Shown here: positions 36,147-49,700 of the stretch, in pieces
Position numbering within the stretch: position 1 is the first letter of the stretch
Layout of the letters: every line of letters begins with the position of its first letter
Source of the DNA: Silene conica
Taxonomy: Eukaryota > Streptophyta > Magnoliopsida > Caryophyllales > Caryophyllaceae
Assembly: GCA_029255685.2 (NCBI GenBank)
Contig: CM055315.2
Location: 71,329,681-71,393,680, forward strand
Direction of reading: 5' to 3'
DNA: 64,000 nucleotides
Notes under the pieces: model-generated
What the model was told of the DNA's origin: nothing
What the model saw: only the letters and a program-made list of their open reading frames with translations
The model's database searches: none
Made by a program: the position numbers and the translations under genes

Positions 36147-38849
36147 TGTAACACCCCGTGATTTCCAAGTATTTATATATTATTAAAATATTATTTTAGT
36201 AATAATAATGTTCCACAATAAATAAAATTCCTTTTAAAATTTATCGTTTTCGATAATGATATTAATATGTCCGTCTTAAACTTTTACTCCTTAAACTTGT
36301 GAAACGCTACTCTGTCCTTGTTACTAATTTTGAGATATTTTAAGGGCATATCTAGCTTTTTCTTATAAAATAAAAGTTTTAGTTCTTTCTCTTAGCTTTC
36401 CAATGCCACCGAAAACACCTCATTACGAGTTCTGTAAAGGAAATTATGCCGAAAATACAAAAGGTTGTCACGGACCATCCACAAACGAGACACTCGCTCG
36501 TTGCTTACTCTTTACTCTTTTCCACATGTCCTTTGGGACACTTGGATAAGTATGAAGACTTTGCCTTGCTGCCCACGGTCAATCTCCTTCTTCCTTCTTC
36601 TTCTTCAATCCTTCATTTTTTCAGCAAAGAGCTCACAAAACACTAAACAAGAAGAACACCATTGTTGTGCACCTCACCTTAAAACGATCATAAAATCTTC
36701 GTTTATATCGGTTTTCGACGATTTTCGCGTCTATCTCTTCCTCTACTCGCCCTCCATCTTTATAGGTAAGAAAATTCACAAATATATTCCTTCCTCTACT
36801 CTGTTCGTGGCCTTTAAGGCACAGTTTTCAAATGCTAACTCGTTTATTTGTGTGTAGCTAGTTCGGTTGTCCAAACCGGAGTGGTTTTGAGTCAAAATCA
36901 TGCTTATTGAACAACTGCTATAAGGTAACGGTGATGGGTTACTCGACTCATCGTCTATGTTTGCATGTGTTCTATATGCTAGTAATGTTTAGTATACTAG
37001 AATTGTGTTTGGTTAAATAGTGACATGATTAAGTTCATAAATCATATGTTTGGATGAATTCCATTTTTGCATGGTTGTGTTGGATGATATTCTAGTTGGA
37101 AATTCATTAAGAATTGTATTGTTAAATTAGGTTGTGATCTTTTAGGATGATTAGTTTGATAGTCTTTCAAGTTCATAATGCTTGGTTTACTTTGGTTATT
37201 TGATAAGTTTCAGCACCTTGACAAATCTGTCCATTGTCTTGTACAATTTATTTCGAAATCTTAGACTATCCGTCTTTGAAAATGTTGAAAAGAGACCCTT
37301 GTTTATTTTAAGTGTAGAGTCTACTTATAAAATTTCGTAATTTTTTTGCATGTCGTTTGTTCACAATAAATTATTTACGAACATTGCGCTGAAATACTCG
37401 CAGAACGGACAGTAGCTCAAAGATTATATCGACAACCATTTTTATACTTTGAAACTATTCTAGTCCTTTTCAGTAATTAAACTTTGAAGATTTTAGATGA
37501 TGTTAGGAGTTTGCTTTGCCCAAAAATGATTTGTTAAATCCGTTTTATGAAGCAATACATTTTGTGTGACGATTTCTGACACACTGTAAAGATCAGACAA
37601 TAACCCCCTGTTAAGTCCGTATTTTGAAAATGTTTTTTTGACGAATATTGTAGATAAAAGTCTTATTAATCTGACTCAGTTGGCCTTGTATCATTTCGAT
37701 TTTATTTGAATTAATTATGAATTTTACGGCAGAGGACAGCTGAAATGTTAAACGCTTTTAAGACTTATGTTTTATTAATCAGTTCTGTTTATTCTTCTCC
37801 CGTATGGAATGGACTTAAGTGTTGTCTTATTTATTGATTGTTGGCTCTTGTATGTAAACGAGTTGGTTAACGGTTATGTTAGCTTAAATTGTCTTTTGAT
37901 GACGGTTATGTTATCTTAAGATGAGTAAGGTGACGGTTATGTTGTCTTGCTTGTGTTTAGGTGACGGTTATGTCACCCTAAATTGTGTTGGTAACGGTTA
38001 TGTTTCCTTGGTTGTGAATAGATAGCAGTGATACGATTTTTGTATCACTATAATGAACAAACGCCACTCCTATTATGGGATTTTATCTAAATATGTTCGG
38101 GATTGGTCGGTGTCCGTGGTTATGCGGCCCGGTTATTACATCGAGAGGTCTAGCCAGGTCTTAGACATATAGTTGTCGGTTATGAGCTATACATAGTATC
38201 CGGATGACGTGGCTATGCGCTCCGGTAGCTAGGGCGCGATTATACGCCCTAGCCTGTTAGTGGAGCGGTTATACTCCCTGACTGTCAGTTGTAGCGGTTA
38301 TGCTACCTGACGGCGTTCATTCTATTCTTGTTTGTTGTTGTTTGTGTGATTGGACATGCCATCAAGTGTTGGTCTTTGAGTCGATCACCTGGTTGTTTAC
38401 CTGATTTTGAGTATCATGCTTTGATATTTCTCATATCCACATGTATTACTCCATATACAATATGTTCTTATTGTTATCTATTTGTATTTTGACGTAAAGT
38501 GGCTGGGAGAACCCTGAGTTACTCCCCACTGATTGTGGCGTTCATGTTTCATGAATGTAGGTTGGTGCTGTTTGGGGAGGACGTGTGGCTAACGAGCATT
38601 GTTGATCAGCCGACAATTACCCATACGCTTAGTTTAGATTTAATTCATGTTGTTACCGTAGGATACCTTATCCCTCGTTTAATTAAGTATTCGTTTATAA
38701 TTTATACTTTCGTATTAGTTTTAGTCTCCCGCTTGTTGTTTTGATATTCCGCGAAAAGTTTTAATAAATATGTCGAAAAGTTTTTAAAAGTATCGTATTT
38801 CCGCTGCAATTTACTTGTTTATTTTTATGCTATATCGCGGGGTGTCACA
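36147..38849 (+). mobile_element. Solo gypsy LTR (2703 bp) with 5-bp target duplication
   Basis: Ends TGTAACACCCCG and CGGGGTGTCACA form an 11-of-12 inverted repeat. The element is flanked by GCCTT at 36142-36146 and 38850-38854, a perfect 5-bp duplication, and its removal restores the LINE coding frame. There are no internal genes, primer site or polypurine tract, so it is a solo LTR left by recombination between two LTRs. The ends resemble the Tekay-type LTRs here; orientation is provisional. From 37866 to 38306 there is a series of small hairpins with a shared loop sequence. Short ORFs at 36446-36857 and 38499-38744 show no known protein. Confidence 0.88.
37866..38306 (+). repeat. Array of short hairpins with constant GGTTAT-type loop
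   Basis: Stem-loop units with loop GGTTAT are at 37866-37883, 37898-37915, 37927-37948, 37960-37977, 37990-38007, 38112-38129 and 38291-38306. Close variants are at 38229-38252 (8-bp perfect stem, loop CGATTATA) and 38262-38277 (loop CGGTTATA). Stem sequences differ between units but stay largely complementary. A separate 8-bp hairpin lies at 38027-38049. This is seen directly; function unknown. Confidence 0.8.
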
Positions 38850-40435
38850 GCCTTCCTTACAAAATTAGGATGGCGCGTCTTAGCTGAACCAAGAAGTCTC
38901 TGGTCCCGGGTTTTAAGAGCCAAATATTGTAATAATCGATGTGATATTGATATTTTTGAAGCGAAGAGCAGCATGTCAAATTTATGGGCTGTAATTTCGT
39001 CTCAAGCAAAAACAATAGTTCGAGGAACGACGTCAACAGTTGGAAATGGAGATCGCACTTTGTTTTAGGACCATGCTTGGGTTGATGGAATATGCTTATC
39101 TGATCATACAATAGCTCCTATTCCAGATAGTATATTGGGATCGACGGTAAGCGAAATGAGGAGTCGTGAACACGGGTGGAAATGGGTGTGTTTTTCTGAC
39201 CTTCTTCCTCAAATTATGCATCAAAATATTGCATCTATCTCGCTAATAAACGACCCCGAGTTAGAAGACTCTTTGTACTGGGTAGGAACGTCGTCGGGTA
39301 AGTTTTCGATTCGGTCTGCATTAGGTTTCCTAAAAGGCGCTAATGTCGACAATGATATTGATTCCCCTGTCTGGAGCATAATATGGAAACTACCGGTCCA
39401 ACAACCTGTCCGATCGAATGTTCTTGTGTCTTGCAGCCCACGACCGTCTTATGGTGAATGCAAATCAGTTAACCGCAATATGGGTCATAACCAGATGTGT
39501 CCTCGGTGTGAAAGTAGCGAGGAAACATCAGAGCACATTCTTCGTTCATGTCCCATCTCTCGACATATTTGGAGCGAGATTGGCATTGATAGGTCCAACA
39601 ATTCATTCTATAATGTTCCCTTTATAGATTGGTTGTCGAGATCCGCGAGTAATGAAGTACACACAACGGAGAGTAACTGGCCCATTCATTTTGCTACAAC
39701 CTGTTGGTGGATATGGAAATGGAGGAATAATATTGTTTTTGGACGCGAATCTAAAAACCCGATTTTCCCTCGTGAGTTTTTATACAACCAGTTTGCGACT
39801 ACAAAAAATGCGTTTGATATAAATGATATCTTCATTCTAAAACTGAGCGGTATCAACACGGAGTTGTTCATTCGATGGACACCTCCTCCCCATAATTGGA
39901 TTCTCCTAAATACGGACGGGGCCTCGAAAGGTAACCCGGGTCCGGCAGGTGGAGGTGGTATATTCCGTGATGAGTCAGATAACTTTATCTCAGCCTACGA
40001 GTTTTCATGTGGCAACTGTACTTCGATGTAAGCAGAGCTCCAAGCCCTTCTTGTTGGGCTAGAACGAGCCAAGGATATGAACTTTACAAAGCTTATAGTT
40101 TATATGGATAACAAATCATGTGTGCGCATCATCAATGAGTAGCAGCTCATTAGCAATGGACTGAAATTTCTGGTACAACGATGCAAAGATCTAATGAAGG
40201 AAGAACGATGGACCGTCAAACTTGAGCATACCTATAGGGAAGCGAATCGAGCCGCAAACTTTCTAGCCAATCAAGGGGTGTCATCGAGCATCATTCCTAA
40301 CTTTCTAGATAGCCCGAGTAGCGGATTAAAGTCTACACTCAGGGAAGATATTTTTGAGGTAGTCATTCCTCGTGTAATAGCTAATATTAAGGTTCTGGGG
40401 CTTCGTCCCTCATTCGTACCCAAAAAAAAATAGAT
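38850..40435 (+). pseudogene. L1-type LINE remnant, part 2 (zf-RVT and RNase H)
   Basis: Continuation of the LINE after the solo LTR. It contains the end of the reverse transcriptase, the Cys/His zinc-binding domain found after plant LINE RTs (CPRCES...HILRSCP near 39500-39560), and an RNase H domain (NTDGASKGNPGP near 39905-39940). In-frame stops at 39066-39068 (TAG), 40029-40031 (TAA) and 40140-40142 (TAG) make it a pseudogene. It ends with an A-rich tail near 40420-40432, about 340 bp upstream of the UBP14 start codon. Confidence 0.87.
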
Positions 40436-40769
40436 CTATAATATGGTCGAAAATCGAAAGGTATACATCCTCTAAACTCGTTTAACCCTGCCTAAAACGC
40501 AAACCCAACTCTCCACTCTTGCCTTAGCTAGTAAGGCCATGTGTCGAACCCTCAAGAATAGCTCACCGGTGACCACAATCCAGCAAAACTCTCTAAACCC
40601 CCAATTTCTTTCATTACATTTACATTACAAATTTACAATTACATCTCCAAACAAACAACAAATAATTTTCAACATCCTTCTTCGTCCTTACTAATTACTA
40701 TATACCTTTCGTTCGGCGCACAACTCCTAATTAGGGCTATATCATCTCACTCCATTTTTCTTCTGCGAC
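40436..40769 (+). promoter_or_regulatory. UBP14 proximal promoter and 5' leader (inferred)
   Basis: About 330 bp between the LINE tail and the start codon. A TATATA sequence at 40699-40704, 66 bases before the ATG, is a weak TATA candidate; a pyrimidine-rich stretch (40747-40765) precedes the start. Transcript start sites cannot be set from sequence, and the true promoter could extend into the LINE. Confidence 0.4.
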
Positions 40770-43700
40770 ATGTCCGACGCCATGGAACTTCTAAGGTCTA
40801 ACCTTTCCCGTGTTCGAATCCCCGAACCAACCAATCGCATCTACAAACATGAATGCTGCGTTTCTTTCGATACTCCGGTATGTTTTCTTCTCTAATTCAT
40901 CGTCATGCAATTTACTTTCATTTTTCTTTTTTCATTTTCGCAAGTTAATTTTGACCTAGTGATGATGATTCTTTGTTTTGTTTTTTTATGTGAAATGTTT
41001 GATTTCAGATATAATCATGATTATTTTGCCTAATATAGTGATTGTTATTTTTTCGATGTTTCGGTGTTTATGGCCTCATTTTGATGGTTTGACTGTGTTA
41101 CGTTGGAAATGATCAAGATTTTGTCGTAAAAATGGAGTAATTAAACACTAACGTATGGAATGGTGAAGAGTCTTTATCGAATTCTACTGTATTTAACTTT
41201 CTGCAGTGGAATTTGCGCAATACTGATAGTTTTCTAAGTAATTTGAACATACTGCATTGACAATTTGGCATATCTTTGTATATGTTACTGAGTATTATTG
41301 ATGATATAAAATATGAAGGATTCAAGTTCTTAGATATGATATTAAAATGAAGGATTCAAGTTTCCTTTGTTTTATTTAAACTCATTTGCATTTAAACTCA
41401 TTTGCTGTGTGTGATATGTTAGAAATCCGAAGGAGGATTGTTCGTAGATATGAGCTCGTTCCTCGCGTTTGGGAAAGATTATGTGAATTGGAACTACGAG
41501 AAGACAGGGAATCCTGTTTATTTGCATATTACACAAACAAAGAAGGTGGTTTCAGAAGACCGCCCTTCCAAGAAACCAACTATTTTAGCCATAGGTATGC
41601 CAAAGTGCCGAACTGAGTTTCATGCCTCTAGCTTTATTTTTGTTTTATTTTTGCATTAAATTTGCCCTGTCATGATAGCATGTTATCTTGAGATGCATAA
41701 AATAGTAGCTCAAAAGAAAGAGGATATTGTTTCTGTAGCCTCGTAGAAAAGGCTTTGATCTGCAGTGCCTAAATGCTAGTACTAATCACGAGTTACGACT
41801 ACAAAAGTAATTTAACCACTTGTGATTGTTAATGCATCAACTTGTGAAAATACATTTTCAGTAGTAAGACTTACCAATGCTATGGGGTTCACTTCATGAC
41901 GTCATATTTAAATAATAATATCTTTGCTGGGAGTGGCTTAGAATATTACACTTATGCGATAGCTTCAACAACTTATCTTGTGGTTGATTCCGCCTTAGAA
42001 GATCCCAGCGGATCATCTATTTTTTATCTGTTAATTGTATGCTCAATTTCTGCTGCTGATGTCTGATGGGAAAGGGACTGGTGATATGGCGATGTCCTGT
42101 TGTTTCTGTACTTAAATAATTGGAGTTATATAATTGGAAAAGGAAGACCTTTTTGCCCTAGACTCATTAGCCAATCGCTGGTGTTTGTTGTGGTTTTTTT
42201 GTGAAGTTGTGAAACATAATCTTTCATGCATACTTTTTGAGTTCTTGAGTTTGTCATTGTGGGTGAATGACCAATATTTGTTTGATAAAATTGAACTACT
42301 GTATCCTGAAAATAAGAGGAATGAGGAAAAGGCATCCTTTTACGAAAGCTAATTAAAAACTATTCATTTGTTTTTCAGTTGTGATGTGAATTTTCCTGAA
42401 GGCACACTTCTTTTGTCTATAAATAGTTCAAGTAACCCCAAAGGAAATCAATAGTATGAACTGTGAAATTTTTGCTAGTAATCAGTTAAGTTGCTAGGAC
42501 CCAAAATTTGGCGGGATACCATGACGTATGGAGACATTGTATGTTTTCGCTGTTGGATACTTTCTAATGAATTTATCCGTATCTAGAATCCTGCTTGGTG
42601 TTGGAGCCTATTTGGAGGCACCGACGCCGTGATAATGTAACATTTACGGGTGGGTAGTTGGTTCTGTTCTTTAGTTGCATTTTAAGAGGCAGTAGGTACA
42701 ATGACAATATTTGAATTATTTTACTGACTTAACATGTTGTGGAGAATCCCTTGGAATATGAAACTATTACGATCTTGTGGATTATGTTCACGGATGGAAC
42801 TATGGAAGTAGTGTTCATAATGAAAAGACATAGAGAGAACTTATGTTATTGGTTAAACTGTAGGTGTGGAAGGGGGCTTTGGAACTGGTGAACCTGAATA
42901 TGAAGAAACGTATCAAATCATTGTATTGCCAGATTATGCAACTCTTCCATTTCCCTCTGTCGAGTTGCCAGAGATGGTATGTAATGTTCTCTAATCTATG
43001 TGTCAATTTCAATAACGTAAATATGGTTTATTTGGCAGCTATCATTCATAAATTATTTCTTAGTATCATCATTATGGAGGAAGATCTGGTCTAGTGGAAT
43101 ATTTATTGTGGTTGTACAATAACATTAATCTAGGGCCTCAAAGCCACCCCGCCTTAATGGCCTAGGAGGTCAAGACTGTAAGCACTCACAGTCTGTATTG
43201 AAAACATACACACAAAATTTGCTTCTGATGATCCATTGTGAAAATTGAATGGGGAATCTGGTAAATGGTACTTCATGATGAAAGACGTGCAACAATTTAG
43301 TGAGCCATTTTTTAATTCCAAAGCAAAATAATTGCGGGTCTTTGGCTCTTATTTAAATGGGAAAGTATTCAAGCTGATCAGTGTCTAATCTCCGCATGCT
43401 AAAATGATAGCTTTGGACGTGGAAGCAAACTTTTGGAATATTAATAGTGTCTCTATTTTTTGTCATTCAATATACGCAGTTGATCTGTGCCATCATGAGT
43501 AATTGTGTTTTTTAGGTAACCTGAACTAAGCTTTGTGTAGTTTCTGCACGATAATTTTTGTAACCTTATCTGTAGGTAAGGTTAGCAGTTGATACAATTT
43601 TAAGGGCTGAGGGTGCAGAACGGAAAGAGCAAGTTGCAGCTTGGGTGGCTGAGAAGCAAGTCAGTGCCTATGCCACAAATTTGCAACAGATCTATAATGG

Positions 43701-46700
43701 TGTCAGTATTGCACCTTCTGGATGGAAATGTGCAAAATGTGATAAAACAGATAATCTTTGGTTAAATCTAACAGACGGAATGATCCTCTGTGGAAGAAAA
43801 AATTGGGATGGCACAGGTGGCAACAACCATGCTGTTGAGTACTATAATGAGACAAAATACCCTCTTGCAGTGAAGCTTGGCACAATAACCGCTGATTTGG
43901 AGGCAGCAGGTAATATCACTGTCGTATAGATGATTACCAATAAGATTCAGACACACGTTTTCTTCTTATGGCTGTTAACGTACGTTGGATTCATGTACCG
44001 ACACAGTATTTTATGGGTTCACTTACTCTTAGCCTCCTTCGTATTTTTATGTTCTTAAGTTGTTTCACTGCACTCCTAACTAACTTTTCCAAACCAACTC
44101 AGTATATTTATATTACCGTGGTATTTTTTTAGCGTGGGTTCACTTACTCTTAGTCTCCTTCGTATTTTTATGTTCTTAAGTTGTTTCACTGCACTCCTAA
44201 CTAACTTTTCCAAACCAACTCAGTATATTTATATTACCGTTGTATTTTTTTAGCGTGATCCCCCCCCCCCTAAGATGTAGCATTTTGTTCTTTGGAACTA
44301 CACTAACAGAATTTGGAGGTGACGAATATGCTTGTATAAATTATTCAATACAAGAGTGTACAATCAGACTACTTTAGAAGTCTGCTTATCTTTGTATATA
44401 ACAATTTAGTATGCCTCCCCTTTTACAAGCTATAAGCTGTCTGAAAAAGTTCTTCCACTCCCATTGAGTGTTTGCCTTTACACTTTTATCGTGAAGAGTT
44501 TTCTTTTTTGTGACTTTATGAAACAATCTAATAAATATTTTGACACCTCAGATGTTTACTCATATCCGGAGGATGACAGTGTCATTGACCCACTTCTGCC
44601 AGAACATTTGGCTCATTTTGGCATTGATTTCTCTTCATTGCAAAAAGTAAGTAATTCTGTTTGAATAGCAACTCGAAGCGAAGGTTTTTTTGTTGCTTAA
44701 ATAAGTTTGTTTATGTTTGTTTATACTCCTCTACCCATTGGATTCTTAACATTTCTTTTTTGCACAACGACCAAGATATGAACAAATTATAAGACTTTCC
44801 CTTCTTTGCTTCTGCTTTTAGGGTGATTTTTGTGAGAGCTTTTTGATAAAGCTGCAAAGTAAGAACATGTGATAAATGGAAACCTAAAGGATTCATTGAG
44901 ACATCCGAAAATGGAATGCTCAAAAAAATGACTGGACGCAGGGAGTATCTTGCATACCCATTGGCCACTTAGTTACTAATGCGATCAAGAAGACAGACCC
45001 TGGTTCTGACGGTCTCAGGTTAAATAGTCTAAAAGAAACAGGAGCAAACTGTGTTAAGGCTGTAGAAGCTATCAGTTTGTCTGGTGAGGCGTAAGTCTAG
45101 TTAGCCACGAACCAAGGGCTTGGATCAGTAAGACATTGACATAGAAGTTTTAGATGATAGTCTTCTCCTGATTATACGTAGTGATTCATTTATTTCTTTG
45201 GATAGTGGAGAGGAGTTGTCATTACCCCCCTATGACCCTATCACCTGTGTGATTTTTTTATTTACTGATTCTTCTTTCAGACTGAAATGACAACTGCGGA
45301 AAGGGAGCTAGACCAGAATACCAACTTTGACTGGAACCGTTTACAAGAAAGTGCAGATGCACTTCAACCCCTCTATGGACCTGGTTACACTGGACTTGTC
45401 AATCTAGGCAACAGGTAATTTCACTTCTAACAGATATGGTAGCTGTACTTTTTCGCTTTCTAAATATAAAAGTAGCAATACATTGTTACGTGGAAGTTTT
45501 CATCTCTTCTTTCCTTATTTTTTGCTGCAGTTGTTACTTGGCTGCAACTATGCAAGTGGCATATACTTCACATGCTTTCAGCTCTAGGTCAGTCATCTTA
45601 TTACACTCCCACTATTGAATTGGAGTCTCTACATTTTTATTTTCTGAGCCAGTCAACCAATCCACTACATCTTCTCTACTGGCTAGTTGCAAATATAATT
45701 TGAACTTTTTTGTGATCTTATTTATCAGGTACTATGCAGATATAAGCTTGAAAAGCGCTTTTGATTCTGCTCCTGCTGATCCGACAGTGGACCTAAACAT
45801 GCAATTGTAAGTTACCAAATGTTATCTCTTAGCTTGTAGCTCTGGAAAGGCGGATGGTGACGATTACTGTTATCATTGCTGTATTTGGGATGTGTTCATT
45901 ATTACAAACTATTGTTTTTGAAATTGCTGCTGTATTCCCTTATGTTTCCTTAGTTCTCTTCCCTTTTCCTCTTTAGTTTCTCTATTACAAAGTCAACTGT
46001 AGTTGGTGGATGAACTCCCTGGCCTTAGCTAACCAGTATCTTTCATCGTTTTTGAAAGAAAAATCTAGTATTGTACATCTGAGATGAAAGTAGAGGCTCC
46101 TTGTTTCTTTGATCTTGGAATTTGGCGGATTGAACTTGGTAAATCCCAAAAAATCTGTCTTCTCATTTTTACGAAATAAGTAGATTGTGTTTTGTTTTGA
46201 GTTAAAGGGTGGGTCTATTGTAGATATTCTTTGTAAAACCCCAATACGTTGCGTTGTGGTGGATCCTCGTTGAACTTGCGTGGTTCATCTTAATTCTTAA
46301 TGACCTTGCTCTAGCTTTTATTGAAGAAATTCTCAGCCTCTTCAGATTATGTGATAGTTAAAAGAATATTCCATGAACAAGGATTATTCTTGTGCATAGT
46401 GACTATTAGAGGTGTAATTGTGATTGTGCGTAGTCTACAATCATGACAAGTTTGATAGTTTTGGACCAAATTTAAAGCCATTGCAACTTTAATTTTTTGG
46501 CAGGACAAAACTAGGTCATGGATTGTTGTCCGGTAAATACTCAATTCCGTCATCAGAGGTGTGCTTCTGGATATTGCTTCACCTCATAAACTTCTTATTT
46601 TGCTGTAATTCCTTCAGTTATTCAGGTCCATAGACCTATTTGTGACTTCTCTGATTTGAAATGCCTAGTTTTCTGCAAGCATCTACTATATTAGGCCCTG

Positions 46701-49700
46701 TTCTTTTCGGCTGAAACGAGCTGAATTGAATAAATTAGAGTCGAGCTTAATTGAACTAAATTGAGTGAAATTGAGGTGGAGTGAATTTAGTTGAATTAAA
46801 AGTTACTTTTGTGATGAGATTAATTAAAAATAATTGATTGAACGTAAATAAAACTTAACGGAATACAACCAACTAAAATTGGAAGGAGCTGAAATTAAGC
46901 CAGAAAGAACAGGGCCTTAGTTAACCTACAGCTGGCTTTTGATTGCTTGTAGTATTCCACTGTTACAATGGCTGTTTCTCCTTTTTTTTCGAAAGATAAG
47001 CTCGTGGTTCTGTATGCTTGAGAAACTCGTGTTTCTGTATATCCGTTAAAGATATGCATGTGTGTAACTGTTTCCCATTTGTGCCTTTTGTTCTTTGGAC
47101 TTTTGAATTGTTCTGTTATCTTATTCCTGCCAGTTACCAGACTTCCTTCTCATCCTTTGCTCCAAGTTAGGTTTCTCTGTAAGAAGGGGGAGGGAGATGC
47201 TAGTATAAATTTCCTGTTTTGGTCCGCGAGCTGATTTGTTAGTTTTGCTATTCTACTTTAGTATGTAATCTATCTTGTACGATGGGCATTTGAAATGTAA
47301 CACTGAACTGTGAATGTAAGGTTTTTATTCTGATTGTCCTGTTTTCTTTCTGTCTCCCTTTTTTGCTTCTTTGTCTTCCTATTTTTCTTGCTCCACTTTG
47401 TCTTTATTGGTTAGTATTTTTTGCTCTGCTTTTCTTTTCTCTGATTTTTCTCTTTGTTGCTTTCTTTAATTTTTTTTCCCTTGTCTCGTATCTTCTCTCA
47501 TTTTTATTTGTTCTACACTATTGCCACATAATTGGTGCCCTATGCATCTGTTAAATTTTGTTTTGTTCAAGCCAAAATAATTTTGGGACAGTTTTGCTGT
47601 AAACTGTAAAGTAGCATGGAAAAATTTGCTAAAGAATGACATGTTCAAAAAAAGGAAAAAATACTACAAAAAATTAAGATGCGGGTTACTTCATCTTCTG
47701 TTTCCACATTGCTTTCCTAATTCTTTGACACCAGATACTATGAATCCTGAATTCGGGGATAAAATGAAGTAAGGTGGAGACTTACAAAGAATTGGGTCAG
47801 AGTCTAAGTTTCAGTAATCACGTGATGTTGACATTTAATTTCTTGGCAGATTTGTCAGTGCGGAAAGGTTCTAGAGTCAGCTTTGCATTTCCTGAATGTG
47901 TTTGGGGACTTTGGGATGTGTTTGACTGTTTGTGTGTGTCGATTTAAAATGTCCCATGACCCCTTGGACAATTTTCGATAATTGTTTTACGTTCATATAG
48001 CTCTTCATTTTTTGGTCGTTTGTTTGCATAAACACAAGCTGGAAATTGTATCTCATGGTATAACCGTTTGAAGTGTGCAATATGCTACGGCTTAGGTCAT
48101 GATTTAAATTGTATCCCATCCCCTAGAACACCATTTGGAGAATTTCACTCGCTGTATATATTTTGATTTTCAGAAACAAGAAGGCATCCCTCCCCGAATG
48201 TTCAAGACTGTTATTGCCGCCAGTCATCCTGAATTCTCAACCATGAGACAGCAGGTATGCTCGGAATATGTAGATATCTTCCTTCTGATGATGGTCTGGT
48301 TCATTTCTGGACATAGCTTCGTATGCTTGGCTCTGTGCTGTTTTGCAGGTGGGTCAAATAGCTTTATAAGACACCAAATTTGTGGGATATTCTGCATTTG
48401 AAAGAAGATCTTTTTGAAACTGAAGCTTTTTTTTTTCGCTAAACAATACCTAAACTGAACAAGTAGTTTTTTGTTTTGGTTTATCAGTAAGGTCTAAAGG
48501 TTCAGTGTTTTTCCCATGGCCAGCCAGTAGATCTCCTATTACTCTTCTATTTGTACATAACTGGCAGGCAGATGCCTGTTGCGTAGTTATTACTAAATGG
48601 GCCCGTTTTTCTTAATTGTTAAGATTGGGTTAAAATTTGATCTATAGTTTCTTGGTTTTGCTTTACTGTCAATATATTTCTTGTTCTTGGTTAGTTGGTT
48701 CTATGATCATTTCTTGACTAGTAGCTCTTGTTTGCCTCGAAAATTACTCTGTCTCCGTTCTGTGACATCTCGTTTCTTTACTGATTTTTGCTGCTCAAAA
48801 TTATTTTCTTCTTGTTAGTGACTCAAATATACTTTGGCTAGGATGTGTTGGAGTTTTTCTTGCATCTTCTTGAACAAGTCGAGAAGGTTAATTCAGGGAA
48901 CCCGAAGTTGGATCCCTCTAGAAATTTCAAGTTTGGTATTGAAGATCGAATTCAGTGTCCATCTGGAAAAGTTACTTATAATAAGCGATTTGACTACATT
49001 TTGTCTCTCAACATTCCGTTGCATGAAGCTACAAATAAAGGTAGAAGATTAATTGTATTTTCTTTTTCTAACTAGCGTCTCTCATTGGATTTGGTGGTTG
49101 TTTTTAATGAAACTTTGACCATTTTAACCCAGAAATATTTTCATTTAGATTATTGTTATTTTGGTTTGGTTTCTAGATCAATTGGAAGCATTTCAGAAAA
49201 TGAAAGTTGAAGCTGAATCAGAAGGGAAAGACATGTAAGTTATTTGATTCTGTGATTATTCTTTTCCCCTCCCCCTCTTTTTCTCTATAGGTCTTTGCTA
49301 AGCTTTGGGTTAAAACAGCCCTGTAGATGAAGTTGTTCGGCCAAGAGTGCCTCTAGAAACCTGCCTAGCTAGCTATTCTGCTCCGGAGGAGGTGATGGAT
49401 TTCTATAGTACAGCTTTGAAATCTAAGATCACTGCGACAAAGTAAGTATTTTTTGTATTGCTGTTATGATTAAGATTTTCTTTTATCAATGTCGCTACTA
49501 CGGGCTTTACTAGTTACTACTGAACCAATGCGGGAATTACTTTATTTAGGTGGGTAGGGACTACGGCATTGTCCATTGAGCTTGTTATTTGACGTACTTA
49601 GAAATGGCAATGGATCGAGTTGGATCGGGTTTTGCGAGATCCAAATCCGATCCACTTATTTAGTGGATCACCGATTCATATCCAAACCCGATCCATATCC

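Noticed and set aside
36446..36857. ORFs near the start of the solo LTR, considered as a small gene
   Set aside because: Inside a precisely bounded LTR; no similarity to known proteins.
37866..38306. Possible CRISPR-like array because of regularly recurring GGTTAT units
   Set aside because: Plant nuclear LTR context, irregular spacing, very short repeated core, no cas genes; better described as hairpins.
40501..40600. Possible tRNA-like or SINE sequence (GTCGAACCCTC) upstream of UBP14
   Set aside because: Box A and box B order is wrong on both strands and no tRNA fold was seen.
47363..47554. Hydrophobic ORF in UBP14 intron 9
   Set aside because: T-rich intron sequence producing Leu/Phe codons; exon phases on both sides exclude it from the transcript.
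49291..49319. Alternative acceptor for UBP14 exon 13 at the TATAG ending at 49290
   Set aside because: Use of it would add codons out of phase; the CAG at 49316-49318 keeps the frame and matches the expected protein order.
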